Shown one piece after another: positions 1 to 14,639 of a DNA stretch of 64,000 nucleotides (positions within the stretch are counted from its first letter, which is position 1; the number at the start of each line of letters is the position of its first letter). The translations under genes were made by a program, and so were the position numbers. The stretch is from positions 9,421,460 through 9,485,459 of the forward strand of contig NC_135557.1 of assembly GCF_964340395.1 (NCBI RefSeq), given 5' to 3'. The DNA comes from Glandiceps talaboti (lineage: Eukaryota; Hemichordata; Enteropneusta; Spengelidae). The notes beneath the pieces are model-generated. The model ran no database searches and was not told where the DNA came from. It was given only the letters and a program-made list of their open reading frames with translations.

Positions 1-10
1 AAGGTTAACC

Positions 11-15
<5 letters not shown>

Positions 16-88
<73 letters not shown>

Positions 89-110
89 CCCCCTCCCTCC
101 CTCCCTCCCT

Positions 111-202
<92 letters not shown>
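16..202. repeat. (CT)n with (CCCT)n centre
   Basis: Uninterrupted CT dinucleotides on both sides of a short CCCT run. Confidence 0.98.
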
Positions 203-205
<3 letters not shown>

Positions 206-1350
206 TTTTTTGTTGATGCAATTAACTCATCTACATCTATATTAACTAATTGAAAATTATAACATTCATGTAACGCTGTCTCATTCACAGCACCTATATC
301 CATTTTCACCTTACAGCTTCCAACAATTCTTATATTATTGTACAGTCGGAGTACATAACGTACAGTGTTGTTGGTGATTTTTTTTCTTGATCAACCACGG
401 GATAGCATCCCTGAACTTCAGAGCCATTAAAGAGAATTGGAAGAATATTACAATCAAGGATTTAAAAACAATTATAAAACTCAAAGTAGCATATTTGCAC
501 AAACTAAAAATAGCCCCAGTGGCTTGAGCACTGAAAGTTTTTGTGGGGCTAGGCTTTGAATCATTTTTCGGACCATGAAAATACTATAAGAAGTTAGCTT
601 TGAGAGGAAAATATCTTAACTTGCTCACAACTTTTAAAACTAATTATCATATTTTATGAGCCTCCCATCCGTCCTAAAAGCAATAGTGTTGGTCTTCTCG
701 ATTTCCACTTATAGCAATACTTATATATAAGTTAATCAATAGGCGTTGTAGCCTATCCTTGTGGAGACGACTAGTGTTGCATTACTAAAGGTACATTAGC
801 AAATAACATATACAACATCTTAATGAGACTGGTAACCGCACCGCTAAATCAATTAGAGCTACTCAGTCTTACTCATATCATTTTTAAAAAAAAATACTTT
901 AAAAAGGGGGAAAAGTGCTGAACCTTTTTCGATCTACATTCTGTGATACATCTAGTTGATTGAACACTACGCTATTTATTTTAATGTTGTCCTGTTGAGA
1001 CTCATTTAAAACGGATGTATGTCTATTTGTAGCCATACATACATACAGAATGATGGTAGAGATGTTAGAATGATGGATGTACCTGCCGTACTATGGGTTG
1101 TAAAGTATTTTTAGTTGTATGGTTTATTTCGGAATACATAGATAAATCATCTTATGTCAGAACGGATGAATACCAGAATGGTGTATCTGGATGGTGTTCA
1201 GTTTTCATTTTCTCGTTTTGTTAATTTCGTCTCTACCCCTAATTTTACATTGTCTTATCTTGAATGTTCTGTAGATTTCCCGAGTCTTAAAAGACCCAGG
1301 AGAAAATCGACTTTTATTATTTCCCGGCTACCCTTTTTTAAACAATAATT

Positions 1351-1410
<60 letters not shown>

Positions 1411-1468
1411 TTACTACTACTACTGCTACTACTACTACTACTACTACTGCTACTACTACTACTACTAC
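1351..1468. repeat. (CTA)n trinucleotide run
   Basis: About 39 units with few interruptions (TTA, TGC). Reverse-strand ORFs of poly-Ser or poly-Val are by-products. Confidence 0.98.
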
Positions 1469-1665
1469 ACCATGGTTGCAATTTACAATTGGAAAAGCTG
1501 TAAAAGGTCCCCGCGTTATTTGTAATTTCAATATGAAATAATGTGAACACATTTGAAGATTTGGAGAATTTGCCTACATAACTTCACACGTCCGAGTTGC
1601 CTAGTAAGTTTACGGTGAAAAATGTTCCAATGCCGACAAATTCTATAAATATCGGCATTCAGCAG

Positions 1666-1924
1666 CACTATACGAAAAGTTATATTTGACCATTATCTTT
1701 CCACCGGGGTAAATCTTGGGCAGAGGATGTGTAAATGTGGGTAGTATGAGACGAAGTACCACCTTTGACTTAATTTACCCCCGGTGATCTCTCACCTGGG
1801 GGTTGTAGACAGTCAAAAGTGGTACTTCGTCTCGTACTACCCCTGGACAGAGATGGTGGTTAGGTGCGTCTCACCTAGGGTAAAGGTTGGGTAAAGGTGG
1901 GTAAATTTGACTTTTCGTATAGTG
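1666..1924. mobile_element. CACTA (EnSpm)-type MITE
   Basis: 259 bp flanked by a 3-bp direct repeat CAG (1663-1665 and 1925-1927). Termini are inverted: CACTATACGAAAAGT at the left and its complement at the right end. Internal arms 1740-1772 and 1811-1842 are also inverted (GAGACGAAGTACCAC). CACTA termini with a 3-bp target duplication are characteristic of EnSpm/CACTA elements. No transposase is present. Confidence 0.85.
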
Positions 1925-2374
1925 CAGGTGACATTCTACATTTTCTGGTATATAAACGGTGAATTTTAACATTTTGAGCATTTTACCAGTGTTTTTTACG
2001 GTCGCACTTGCAAGTAATCTTTACTTCACAGTGTAGACGTAATTTCCTGACTGACATACCCTGACTTCAATGTATTAAATAATATGAAGGCAGACAAGAT
2101 TGTTGACAATACTTCTGATTGGCACTTTCTTTAGATAGCAATGGACGACCACCCACGTGAGCAGTGTACTCAAATTAGATCCGATTTCGACACAATTTGC
2201 CCTCTTCTGGCTTTTCATTGGCTACACCCGTTTGTCCCTGACATTAGTGATTTTAGATCAACATCTCTCCACAAATTATGACAGTTGACTGAGTACCCAC
2301 ACAGAGGAGAATCACCAATTCCAGAGTGAGTAAATAACATAAAAAAAACCTCATCTCATTTCTTTTATTTAGCT

Positions 2375-3240
2375 AGGTACGACTGATGAAATTGACGAGC
2401 AACCCATTGAGAGTATCAATCGTCAGTCTAAAAAATCTAAGGATGTAAAACTGGCACGATGGCTTGAACAATTTGAGTGGATGAACACCCATCCCAGTGA
2501 AGACAGAAAGTGCCTTATATATGTCAGTATTTACAGAGTATGGTGTCGATATTGTAAATTCACGAAAGAGAAGTATGATTTCGCTTTGGAACAGGAAAAT
2601 TGGTTGAAAAACAAATTTTAATGGAACACGAACACTCCATTACGGTGACACACATTCGAGCGAATTCAAAAATATATATTTAGCGAAACCAGTGTTGGCA
2701 CGTCCCTTGGTGAAAGCCTTTGGTACAACTAAAACTTAAATGGTGAACACAAATAGCAGAAATGATTTCCGTCATTGCTCCTGGCCAAAAAAAATATCGA
2801 GTGTCGGTATGAAATCCAAGCTACGATAACACTCGCAGATTCTTAGAGATGATTGGAACAATTGCTGGATGAATCGGGAATGACATAACTAGTGATATCA
2901 GAGACAAACTTAGTTAAAAGACATACATTTATATTTTGATTGATGATGACATCAATAGAGATATGCAGGAGTGTTTAGTTGTCTACACACACCAACTTGT
3001 AAACTTCAGCAGGACAGAAGGAAATACAACATGCACATACCGATGGTGTTGTTAGTGCGACGTAAACTATATGAGACAAAGTTCTTGAAACTTGGAAGAA
3101 GGAACTTATAGGATTTGGAGCAGATGTTGCGTCTGACAATCTCGATCAAAACAAGAGTGAATACACTTTACACAGGGAAGAAGTAGGGCAAACAGACTGT
3201 ATAACGTCACCGCATTACATGTACAGTTGTTAAACTTTTT
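2375..3240 (+). pseudogene. hAT-like transposase relic
   Basis: A short open stretch encodes VKLARWLEQFEWM, later VWCRYCKF, and after frame breaks an FDxD-like DDINRDMQECLVVYTHQLV block. This order resembles vertebrate ZNF862/C17orf113-type hAT-derived proteins (W-L...W zinc-binding start, then a strand with a catalytic Asp). Many stops and frameshifts. The family call is by pattern only. Confidence 0.35.
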
Positions 3241-4249
3241 ACGATGCTTACCATGAAGTATGTAAACTTTCTGATGCGTATTGACAATGATATAAGCGTG
3301 TGTAAATATTCCGGGTATGTATGGGGATCACGAAAGTGGAGTGAAGTCGAGGATGGCAAGCTTTCCTGTGTTGAGAATAGGAAGCGGGCATTTGAACAAC
3401 ATTCTTGACAACTAACTTTCACTGGGACTTGAAAAAAACCACAGATGTATATCTACCGATTGTTAAATTTCTGGCATAAATAATGAATTTGCAAGACCTC
3501 CCTTACGGAAAGCATTCAGTTTATATTTGGTGAAAGTGTGGTCTTTGATTTAAGAAATTATTAAAACCCATCAGTATTGTTAACAAGTCTTTTGACACCC
3601 AAGATTCTACCAAACCAATTACACAAAACTATTGAAAATACATATGAAATCCAACCCACAACGTTTTGATGCTAAACCACGAATATTCCCGAAGATACAA
3701 TGGAATTGGTACTCCTTCCTTTCTGTTGAACTTTGTTCGATATAGTTATGTACATTATTTACAGTTTTACTATCTATATCGTGTTTGCTATGGCCTGTGT
3801 CGTCATACTAACTTCTGCTGGTCCATGTTCTATGTAAAGGTCGAATATCACAACATACACTATCATAAACAAATGTGGCATCCAGCATGTTTTCCCTGGT
3901 CTAGTGACACTTCTCGTTGTCGTTCAACTTTACGCCTGACATCCTTTCCTCTACTCGTGAAATATCCTGCTATTTTGACGCGCTAAACCCTTCAATTCTT
4001 TGCCAATTCAAACGTGTACTTACGTTGCTGATAACGAGCAAACATACCGATAATCGGTTACGGACGGGAGTGTTAATTTGTAAACAGGTGTACACGATTG
4101 AATGAATTTAATGGTATCACACTACAGACATATTGTAAAAAACAGGGACACATACATTATATAGATAGGTAGGTAAACACACTGTATAGATAGGCAGACA
4201 CAAATAGGTAGGTACAAATACACTGTATAGATAGGTACACATACATAGT

Positions 4250-4309
4250 TTCACATACATACATACATACATACATACATACATACATACATACATACAT
4301 ACATACATA
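4250..4309. repeat. (CATA)n run
   Basis: About 15 units within a longer degenerate CATACA/TATAGATAGGTA tract (4137-4660). Confidence 0.97.
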
Positions 4310-4689
4310 GTATACATGGGTACATGTAAATTGTATAGACAGGAAGACATATACTGTATAGCTTGGCATGTACACGTTGTATATAGATAAGTGCACACAT
4401 TGTACAGATAGGTAGACACACACTACATGAATAAGTACACATCTGTTGTATACATAGGTAAATGTACATAATTAGGTACACATACACTGTACATATACGT
4501 TTTATAGATAGGTACACACACCATATACGTAAGTACACATACATAGTATAGATTGGCATAAGTATATTATTTATATAAGTACAAACACGATGTATACATT
4601 GGTACACATACGTTGCATATATAGGTACATATACAGTGCATAGTTACTTATACATAGATATTGTAAATTGTGAAGTTAGACATGTCCAG

Positions 4690-5000
4690 TTTAGCACCTC
4701 AAATATATCTAACAGTTTGGCATGTAGAAGTAGACATTTAAAACATTAACATGTTTTTTAGATTAATCAAACTGTGTACTTACGATAGTGAAATGTGGTG
4801 TCAAAAGAGCAAAGGGTTCAATTTTTATCAAATGCTGTCTTGGTGAGACACGTTTACAAAGAATACATATCTATTTGTAGCTATATATACAGAATGGTGA
4901 TGACTATATAGAAATATGGATGTTCCCGACATGATATAGCCTTAAAGTCAGTTCATTTTACCTGGCATATCATTTACCTGCCAGAATTTCCGGTCGGGTG
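4690..5000. repeat. Large low-copy repeat unit, copy B (partial, R1 only)
   Basis: 4787-4935 aligns with 10798-10960 (GTGTCAAA...CAAAGGGTTCAAT, GGTGAGAC, GGATGTTCC). Follows directly on the tract that ends copy A, as expected for a tandem arrangement. Confidence 0.65.
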
Positions 5001-5253
5001 TGGGGATGGGGGGGGGGGGGTTGGGGGGTGGTCGGGGGATGGGGGTGGGGGCGGTGGATTTCTGGGGGAGGTCATCCGGTTTTTGAAATTGGCAATAGGG
5101 GGTCATGCTATTTTGAAATTTGTGGACCGTGGTTTAATATTGACATCACAACAAAAAGAGCGACTTCATTCATTTTGTTTTAGTCATGTTGGGACTCGAT
5201 TAGAACAAGTGCATGTCATAACAGGCATACTGGATTAGAATGCGAGCGAAATG

Positions 5254-5345
5254 TGCCTATCAAACCACAGGCTTTATGTTTGATATGAAATATTACGAAT
5301 GCCTATCAAACCACAGGCTTTATGTTTGATATGAAATATTACGAA
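5254..5345. repeat. Exact 46-bp tandem duplication
   Basis: Units 5254-5299 and 5300-5345 are identical (start TGCCTATCAAACCACAGG). The perfect identity suggests a recent event. Confidence 0.95.
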
Positions 5346-7160
5346 GCAATTCCACGCAGTATTGTTATCCCCCTGTACTAAACAAGAACCATCTAACACC
5401 AACGATCGTAATTATTATGTCAGGTGAATTTGTATATTTATCAAAAATGATAAGCAGTGCTATAAAATGAGAAGAGAAACTATGTTCATTAAATGTTTTG
5501 TCTTTGAATTTGTTGTTCTTTAAAATCATTTACAAGTGTCTTCATTCCAAAGTGTCCAGGGTGTTATTTAAAAGATGGAACAGCACTTTATAAACTATAA
5601 ATGCCCTGGTACAGCGAAAAGTTTACTCAGACCCGACTTGTTTGTAGATTGGAAACTTTGAAACAGCAGGTAAGTCACTCTAAATAATATATTTCGTTGT
5701 TTGAAATGTTTTAAATCTCGATCATGATGTTCGTTCATTAAGAGACGGGTTGAAAGTAGAAGAAAATAGGACTGAAGTAGTAGTCACAAAAGACTATCAT
5801 AGTCTAGATTTTGTAGAGTGCAGTGATGCATTGTCATTAAATTGAGTATCAAATCATTGGGCTTTGCTTACTCTTGCTTGCCACTGTAACTGCAAAAAAT
5901 GACAGTTTACTCATTTGTGTTCGAAGCCCATATTCCTGCGTTGAAGATTACACAAAATTGGGCATCAGTCTATACGTATACAACAATACAAACACCGAAA
6001 CAGAATAATCCAGTGTCAGCTGTTGTAATCTAATGAACTCTAATTGATAAAAAAAATTCAGTATTCGCATCTCTTCATTGACTGCACGCAATGTGTAACA
6101 TGGGAAGCGTTTTTTTTTTAGTTGCCGCTATTGATGGACTTTTTTCTCTAAATGTGCAACTGAACTAAATTGAAGGTAATGATTCTATGTAAACGATAAT
6201 GCTAGAAATAGAGACATAAATACATTCGCACTCCGTCATTGCGAATTTTGAATCTTCTGTACTATCAAACTTAACGACAAATTGGTAGGAGATAAAGTAC
6301 AAATACCCCAGCTTAATTATGTAAACTACGACTGCATTATGATTTAGAACTTGTCTTCATTGAAAGGACGTTATAGCTACACCCTTCGTACACACCGCTA
6401 ATATTACAATAAACTTTGCAATACATCACCCACAATGCTATGTCGTATTTTATTTCACCAGAAATTGTACAAAATGGTACATAACAAAAGAGAAAAAGGA
6501 GCAGGAAAAGCAAATATGTCAATAAGCTAAAGGTTATGACAGTATTACTTCCAGCTAATAATTACACTACTACTAAAAGAAAACAAAGAAAGAAGAGCAA
6601 AATATTCCTGGTGTGGACCATGGATATAGTCCGCTGGGGACTAATCTAGTCCATCTAAGTTAATTGTAAATAAATATAAATATATATACATTTACAGCCT
6701 ACACTTATCAAATTAAATGAAGTGCGAACAATACACTATGCACTGAAAATGAAGGAAACAACAGCAATGGAAGGCAGAAGACAGGAAAAAATGAATCACA
6801 TATGTAAAATGTGGTGTTTTAGATTTGTCTTGAATGCATGGCGATTATGGGTATTCTTTAAAGTAGGGGGGGGGGGGGTTCCAGTGTTTAACAGCAGCAT
6901 ATTTAAAATTGAATTGGCAAAATGTATGATGTACTTTTGGTATTGGAAAATTTCCGCGAGTTGCTGATCTTGTTGTGCAATTGTGGGGTAATTTTTCATT
7001 TATATAGTGGTTTAGGTTGTGACAATAACGGTTAGTTTGTAAGTCAAATATGAACATGAATGTATGAAATTTGCAGAGTTTATGAATATCTAGGATTTTT
7101 AGGTGATGGAATAGAGGGGCAGAATGTGAGTGGTAATCAGAGAATGTTATTAAGCGAACA
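5346..7160. other. Intergenic, no gene seen
   Basis: A+T-rich with only short random ORFs and a G run at 6866. I see no splice-bounded coding segment, RNA gene or repeat family here. Confidence 0.6.
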
Positions 7161-7169
7161 ACTTTCAAT

Positions 7170-7206
7170 TACCACCACCACCACCACCACCACCACCACC
7201 TCCACC
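7170..7206. repeat. (ACC)n run
   Basis: About 12 units of ACC, followed by a short CAG run. Confidence 0.95.
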
Positions 7207-8105
7207 ATCGATCGTCATCAGCAGCAGTAGCACCATAAACCGTAATATGTAATAGGTACACTAACACAGCAGGTAGTGTATTCTAATTGCCCAGATGCTC
7301 CATTAATCCAATATATATATTTTAATTCAAACTTACTTCATGGTGAGTTTCTTCCATTTGTAGGAAATCTATATAATTGGTTTGACATGAAAACATCATA
7401 TAGTTAGTGGAGATCAATAGTTTCAATGTATGCTAAAAACTCAATTGAATTTCAATTTTCTTTTGGGTGTGGTGGGTTTGTTGAGACATTTTAGCTGTTA
7501 TCCTACAAAACAGATTTTACTTTTAATGGATGTGTAATGGCTCCCGTGTCCCTTGCTTGATACTGTGTTATATATAATATATATAACATGATAACATGTT
7601 ATATGCGAACATATTTGTTGATGTACTTTATCTGATATGCACAATTATTTAGGGTCTTTTATTAGACACTATCTTCATTATAACATAGAGTAAAGGTAAT
7701 ACACATATTGGCTAATCTAATTCCTAACATACTTAACTTACATAGGAGCTCTTTCTATGGATTTAACAATTTTGGGGTATACGTACACATGTTATATTGT
7801 CGGAGGCAACTTAGTATCAGCATCCATATTTGTATCTAGGACCCAGTGATACTATTAACAAACTACACTGAATGTAAATGTGTAATATATCAATTAATTG
7901 AAACAACTTTGTAAAATGAAAAAAATATTATATGATAGTGAAGTAGTAGTAATTACTCTTGTTTTTAAAACAAAGTGACTAGCTTGAAGTTTCAAAAGGC
8001 ACAAGAAATCAGTCGGTATAAATGTAACCGTTGAATAGCTATTTTCCTTTACCGTTTTTATTTGGGTGAAAGACATTGGCACAACCAAAGTATAGTGTGA
8101 TCACA

Positions 8106-9950
<1,845 letters not shown>

Positions 9951-9985
9951 ATTGGGAAAGACTCACAAGTTCCCCATGCATTTAT

Positions 9986-10088
9986 ATGTATGTGTGTATG
10001 TATGTATGTATGTATGTATGTATGTATGTATGTATGTATGTATGTATGTATGTATGTATGTATGTATGTATGTATGTATGTATGTATG

Positions 10089-10127
<39 letters not shown>

Positions 10128-10150
10128 ATGTATGTATGTATTTATGTATG
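9986..10150. repeat. (GTAT)n with internal (GT)n
   Basis: GTAT runs flank a 20-bp GT run at about 10088-10110. Confidence 0.98.
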
Positions 10151-10290
10151 TAGGAAAGCAAAACAAAAATGATAAATAATTTTTTTTCGAATAAATATTC
10201 TTTTTTCAAAGGATACCAAGGCAAGATGTAAGTAGATTACAACCCGACAAACGTAAAACGACATATATATATATATTTATTTGTTATTTA

Positions 10291-10436
10291 CAATGTATGT
10301 ATGTATGTATGTATGTATGTATGTATGTATGTATGTATGTATGTATGTATGTATGTGTGTATGTATGTATGTATGTATGTATGTATGTATGTGTGTATGT
10401 ATGTATGTATGTATGTATGTATGTATGTATGTATGT
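10291..10436. repeat. (GTAT)n run
   Basis: About 36 units with two GTGT interruptions; it leads into copy C of the large repeat unit. Confidence 0.98.
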
Positions 10437-11846
10437 TATATTTTATATACAAGGACACATACACTGTATATATAGGTATAAATATTATATAGACAAGTAT
10501 AGATACATCTTATAGTTAGGTACACATACAATGTAGATATAAGTACACATAAATTCTATAGATATGCACACACACACTGTATAGATAAATATACATAGAT
10601 CGCATAGATACTTTTTAGGTATACACGCATTGTATATATACGTATAATACATTATATAGTTAGGTATACAGATACTTTATAGCGTGTCAAGGCTGACATT
10701 TTCAGCTTTCCAAAGCAAATGCAAATATCTCGCAACTTTAGATGCAAAAATAGACATTTAGAAATGTTGTATTATTTTGTATTAGCTTTTTATCAAACTG
10801 TGTACTGAGAGTGGTAAATGATGGTGTCAAACGAACAAAGGGTTCAATACTCCTTCAATGCAATCCTGGTGAGACTCGTTTGAAACCGACGCGTGGCTAT
10901 TGTATAGAGACTGATGATTGATATATAAGAAGTGATGGATGTTCCTGACATAAAATGGGTCAGTTAAGTTTAGCTGGAATATCATGAAGCTATTAAAAGT
11001 TCTATAGGTTTTTTTCATGGATACATACATAAATTATATTATGTAGGAACGGATGAATTCCAGATGGTAGTGTAAATTGTCTCTTGGAATTGGATTTTTT
11101 ATTTTCGTGTTTTGTTAATTGCATCTCTAAGTCAATATTTATATTGTTTTGTTTTGAATGGTGTGTATATTTTATTATTTCCAGACTATCTTTTTTTTTA
11201 AATTAGAATAATCTAACACCATGGTTACAATTTACAATTCTAAAAGCTGTAAAAGTTCCCCGCATAATTGGTAATCTAATGTTGAAAGATATTTGAATTA
11301 ATCTAAATAATATCGGGCATTAATATTCCCACATACATACAATTGTGAATTTTGAAATTAATACTAAATTTCGTTAATTTAGTTTTCTGTTCAAGGATGT
11401 CAAGTGTATATTCAGTATGTGAATTAGACGTTGCCAAGTTACCTGGATCATAGTATACAACTGCAAATGCAACGACAGTGTTTTATCAGTGACGCCACGG
11501 TACAAAAATCCAAATAAAATTATCAGAGGTGTTAGTAATATATATATAACGTCTTAGAGATGTGAGTCTTGTAGAATGTATTAATTTCACCAGGATATCT
11601 TCAAAATTTCGAAAGTTTGATCTTTGAAATCTGAAATGATTAAAACCCATAAGTATTGTAAACACGTCTTTTGACACACAAGCTTTCATCAACCAGATTA
11701 TACCACGGTATTGAAAATCTTTCCTTTCTGTTGAACGTGGTTCATTAGAGTTATGTACATTAGAAATATTCTTTTCGGCCCTATTACCTATATTAATATA
11801 CATTGGCCTCGGCCTTCACCCTAATTTATGCTGGTCCCCTTCCATG

Positions 11847-11905
11847 TAAGTAAGTGAGTGAGTGAGTGAGTGAGTGAGTGAGTGAGTGAGTGAGTGAGTG
11901 AGTGA
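11847..11905. repeat. (GTGA)n run
   Basis: About 15 GTGA units, last one GCGA. Lies inside block R2 of copy C and absent from copy A. Confidence 0.97.
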
Positions 11906-12384
11906 GCGAGCTTATAATTCACCTTGAACAAAAATCAATATATTGACAATATAGAGAGGTTAAAAAAAGAGAAGTAATTGTACATACAGTGTGAGAAAAA
12001 AATTGACCCTGATACAAAGTTTCATTCCGTCTTAAAATGCTGCTTCAATGAATTTGGCTATATTTGGTTATATAAACGGAATGCCCGTTTTCCCTGGTGT
12101 CGTGCCACTTCTCGATGTCGTCCAAGTTTACGTCTGATATCCTTTCCTCTACTCGTGAAATATTCTGTTATTTTTTAACATCTTAACCTTTCAATTCCTT
12201 GCCACTTCAAATACGCATTAACATTGCTGATAACGGAGCAAACATAGCGATAATTGGTTACGGACGAGAGCGTTCATTTGTTAACCGATGTACACGATGA
12301 AGTGTAATGGTATCACCATATAGACAAGTTGTATAGAGAGCTACACATACATTATATATATGCACACGCACTGTATAGATACTA

Positions 12385-13000
12385 TTATAAAGTTCGTCAT
12401 CTAGACTATTGTAACACTATCTGGAGCGGATGTAATGAAAGCCTTCGTGGTACATTACACAGACTACAGAAAAGAGCAGTAAAATGCATTTTTGACACTG
12501 ACAGAGACTCGCCTACAGCTAATTTATTTAAATCTATAAATACATGACCAATCTCCCAGATAGTAGCTTTTAATGAGTCTGTTTTTACCTTTAAGTGCCT
12601 AAACAGCCTCGTCCTGAACATTTCGACTCATATTTTAAATATGTACACAACTGTAATAACTATAGAACCGGGTCGAGCAAAAACAATGCCCTGTTCGTAC
12701 CTCGAATTAGAATCGATTTTTTAAAGCAAAATTTTATATTTTCTAGTGCAAATTCTTGGAATACATTACCACTTAAAGTGACAAACAGAACATTGTTTTT
12801 CTTAACACGAGGCTGTCACCAATATTTTAAGACAGAATTTTAGATATTTTGCTGTCTTTTGTATGTCCTTATTGTACAGTTTGTATCTGTCTCTTTTGTC
12901 TTTGTATTTATATTTAGAGGGCCCCAGGGAAGATTTGACACCGCCTTTCATCAAGTCAGTATACAGTATGACCAAGCTAATAAAATATATTACACGCTTT
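12385..13000 (+). mobile_element. LINE 3' end (reverse transcriptase C-terminus)
   Basis: Frames join as LDYCNTIWSGC, LHRLQKRAVKCI, a tail with PEHFDSYF and a C-terminal FSSANSWNTLP, the common ending of CR1/Jockey-type RT proteins. An in-frame TGA and at least one frameshift are present. A 3'UTR-like GGCCCCAGGGAAGATTTG at about 12920 follows. Confidence 0.7.
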
Positions 13001-13168
13001 AAATGTCCATTTCTGCATGCCAAGCTGCGAGATATTTACATATGCCTTACTTAACTAAAAATATGTCTGTATACTTAACTATAGAATGTATTGTACATAC
13101 ATAAACAGCGTATGTGCTCCTATGAATGCAGTATGAGTAAATATGTATGCAATATATGGGTCTATATA

Positions 13169-13309
13169 TACATACATACATACATATATAGATACATACA
13201 TAGATAGATACATACATACATACATACATAGATACATACATACATACATACATACATACATACATACATACATACATACATACATACATACATACATACA
13301 TACATACAT
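13169..13309. repeat. (CATA)n with TAGA interruptions
   Basis: About 34 units, part of the CATA tract of copy C. Confidence 0.97.
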
Positions 13310-13406
13310 GCAATGCATGGGTTCCTATCTATAAAATATGTGTACCTATATATGCAATGTTTTGGTACCCATCTCTATAATGTACGTATACTTATCCATA
13401 CATTGT

Positions 13407-13482
13407 GTATTTATTTATTTATTTATTTATTGATTGATTGATTGATTGATTTTTATTTTATTTATTTATTTATTTATTTATC
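13407..13482. repeat. (TTTA)n/(TTGA)n run
   Basis: TTTA units on both sides of a short TTGA run. Confidence 0.95.
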
Positions 13483-13679
13483 AAACTTAATTTAAAGAGG
13501 GTAGCCCACTTGACCTTTGCATAAAAAACACAGGTTTCCTTTCTGCGTTAATGCTGTCCTGTGGAGACTCCTTTAGAATTAATGTATGTACATTTATTTG
13601 TAGTTACACACATAGTTGATAATGGATATGAAAGATCTAATGGATGTTCCTGACATATCTATGCACGGAACGGAATTTA

Positions 13680-13895
13680 CTTACACCAACCACTCAGCAA
13701 TACTGCTTATTATGGTGACAGAGCATTCTCAATGTGTGCCCCACACTTATGGAATGCTCTGCCCTCCTATCTGTACATCTTAAGACCTATTTCTGCAATA
13801 AGACTTTCGTTTTTCTGTTTGTGTACTCGTTTTATGTGCATTGTAAAGAGAATTGTGATAGTTATTTGGAATGCGCTATATAAGGCACTATGCCA
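13680..13895 (+). mobile_element. Second LINE 3' end
   Basis: Encodes AYYGDRAFSMCAPHLWNALP, the terminal 'aF...aP.lWN.LP' motif of CR1-like RT proteins, then a tail with a GCGCTATATAAGGCA-type LINE 3' end. Truncated at the 5' side. It is adjacent to R1 of copy C. Confidence 0.65.
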
Positions 13896-13904
13896 TCATT
13901 GTTT

Positions 13905-14060
13905 AAATGCACCCTGTTACACACAAGACACTATGACGTCATTGTTTTCTGGCACCCAGTTACACACAAGACACTATGACGTCATTGTTTTCTGGCACCC
14001 AGTTACACACAGGACACTATTACGTCATTGTTTCCTTGCATCAAGTTACACACAAGACAC
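13905..14060. repeat. 52-bp tandem repeat, about 3 units, with TGACGTCA
   Basis: The unit (CACCCAGTTACACACAAGAC, then ACTATGACGTCATTG, then TTTTCTGG) repeats three times with decay in the last unit. Two units carry the exact palindrome TGACGTCA, the cAMP-response-element consensus. A similar duplication (ACTATTACGTCATCATTTAC) is at 16270-16370. Confidence 0.8.
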
Positions 14061-14484
14061 TTTGAATTAATTGACTAACGATAGAAACACAATTAATGTA
14101 AACCCTGGTTTAAAAGTTAACGTTATAGAAAGTCCAGAAAGAAGAGAACTGTCCAAGAAAGTTGAGATACAGGTACCATCTCAATCCTGTATACAAAAAT
14201 GGCCAGCAACTTATCGAGATCCCGGTCTGTTGAACTATACCTAAGTGCTCATGGTGGTTTAAGTTGAATGTGGTGACCATGGTATGCGTTAACAACCATT
14301 TATTATGTTTCTGACTATAACTAATATATTTTTTGGGGTGGTTCAGTTATTAGCTTATACTTAGCTTTTAATTATTTCAAAACACTTCTGAATACTCACA
14401 TACTCACTCTTTACTCACTAGGTATTCAGATAATCAACATTTATTACCTCCGGTAAGGGTACAGAAGGTATTAAAAGGGGAATG

Positions 14485-14617
14485 TGTGTCTGTATGTCTG
14501 TATGTCTGTCTGTATGTATGTATGTATGTATGTATGTATGTATGTATGTATGTATGTATGTATGTATGTATGTATGTATGTATGTATGTGTGTCTGTCTG
14601 TCTGTCTGTCTGTCTGA
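14485..14617. repeat. (GTAT)n/(GTCT)n run
   Basis: GTAT run bounded by GTCT units; begins the interspersed repeat copy at 14447. Confidence 0.97.
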
Positions 14618-14639
14618 GTCATCATTTTCTAAAAAATTG

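Larger units (their letters stand above)
960..4660. repeat. Large low-copy repeat unit, copy A (expanded)
   Basis: Contains in order: block R1 (985-1095), block X (1130-1550, including the CTA run), block R2 (3540-4115), a CATA/TACA tract (4137-4660). The same order occurs in copy C at 10.7-13.4 kb. Copy A is longer because the CACTA MITE and the hAT-like relic lie between X and R2. Confidence 0.7.
10700..13400. repeat. Large low-copy repeat unit, copy C
   Basis: R1 10700-10960, X 11020-11290 (ACACCATGGTTACAATTTAC shared with copy A), R2 11605-12335 (TTTCCTCTACTCGTGAAATA shared), CATA tract 13050-13400, then another R1 at 13545-13665. A LINE 3' end interrupts between R2 and the CATA tract. 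Confidence 0.65.

Noticed and set aside
1328-1552. Minus-strand poly-Ser and poly-Val ORFs
   Set aside because: Produced by the (CTA)n run; no initiation context or splice sites.
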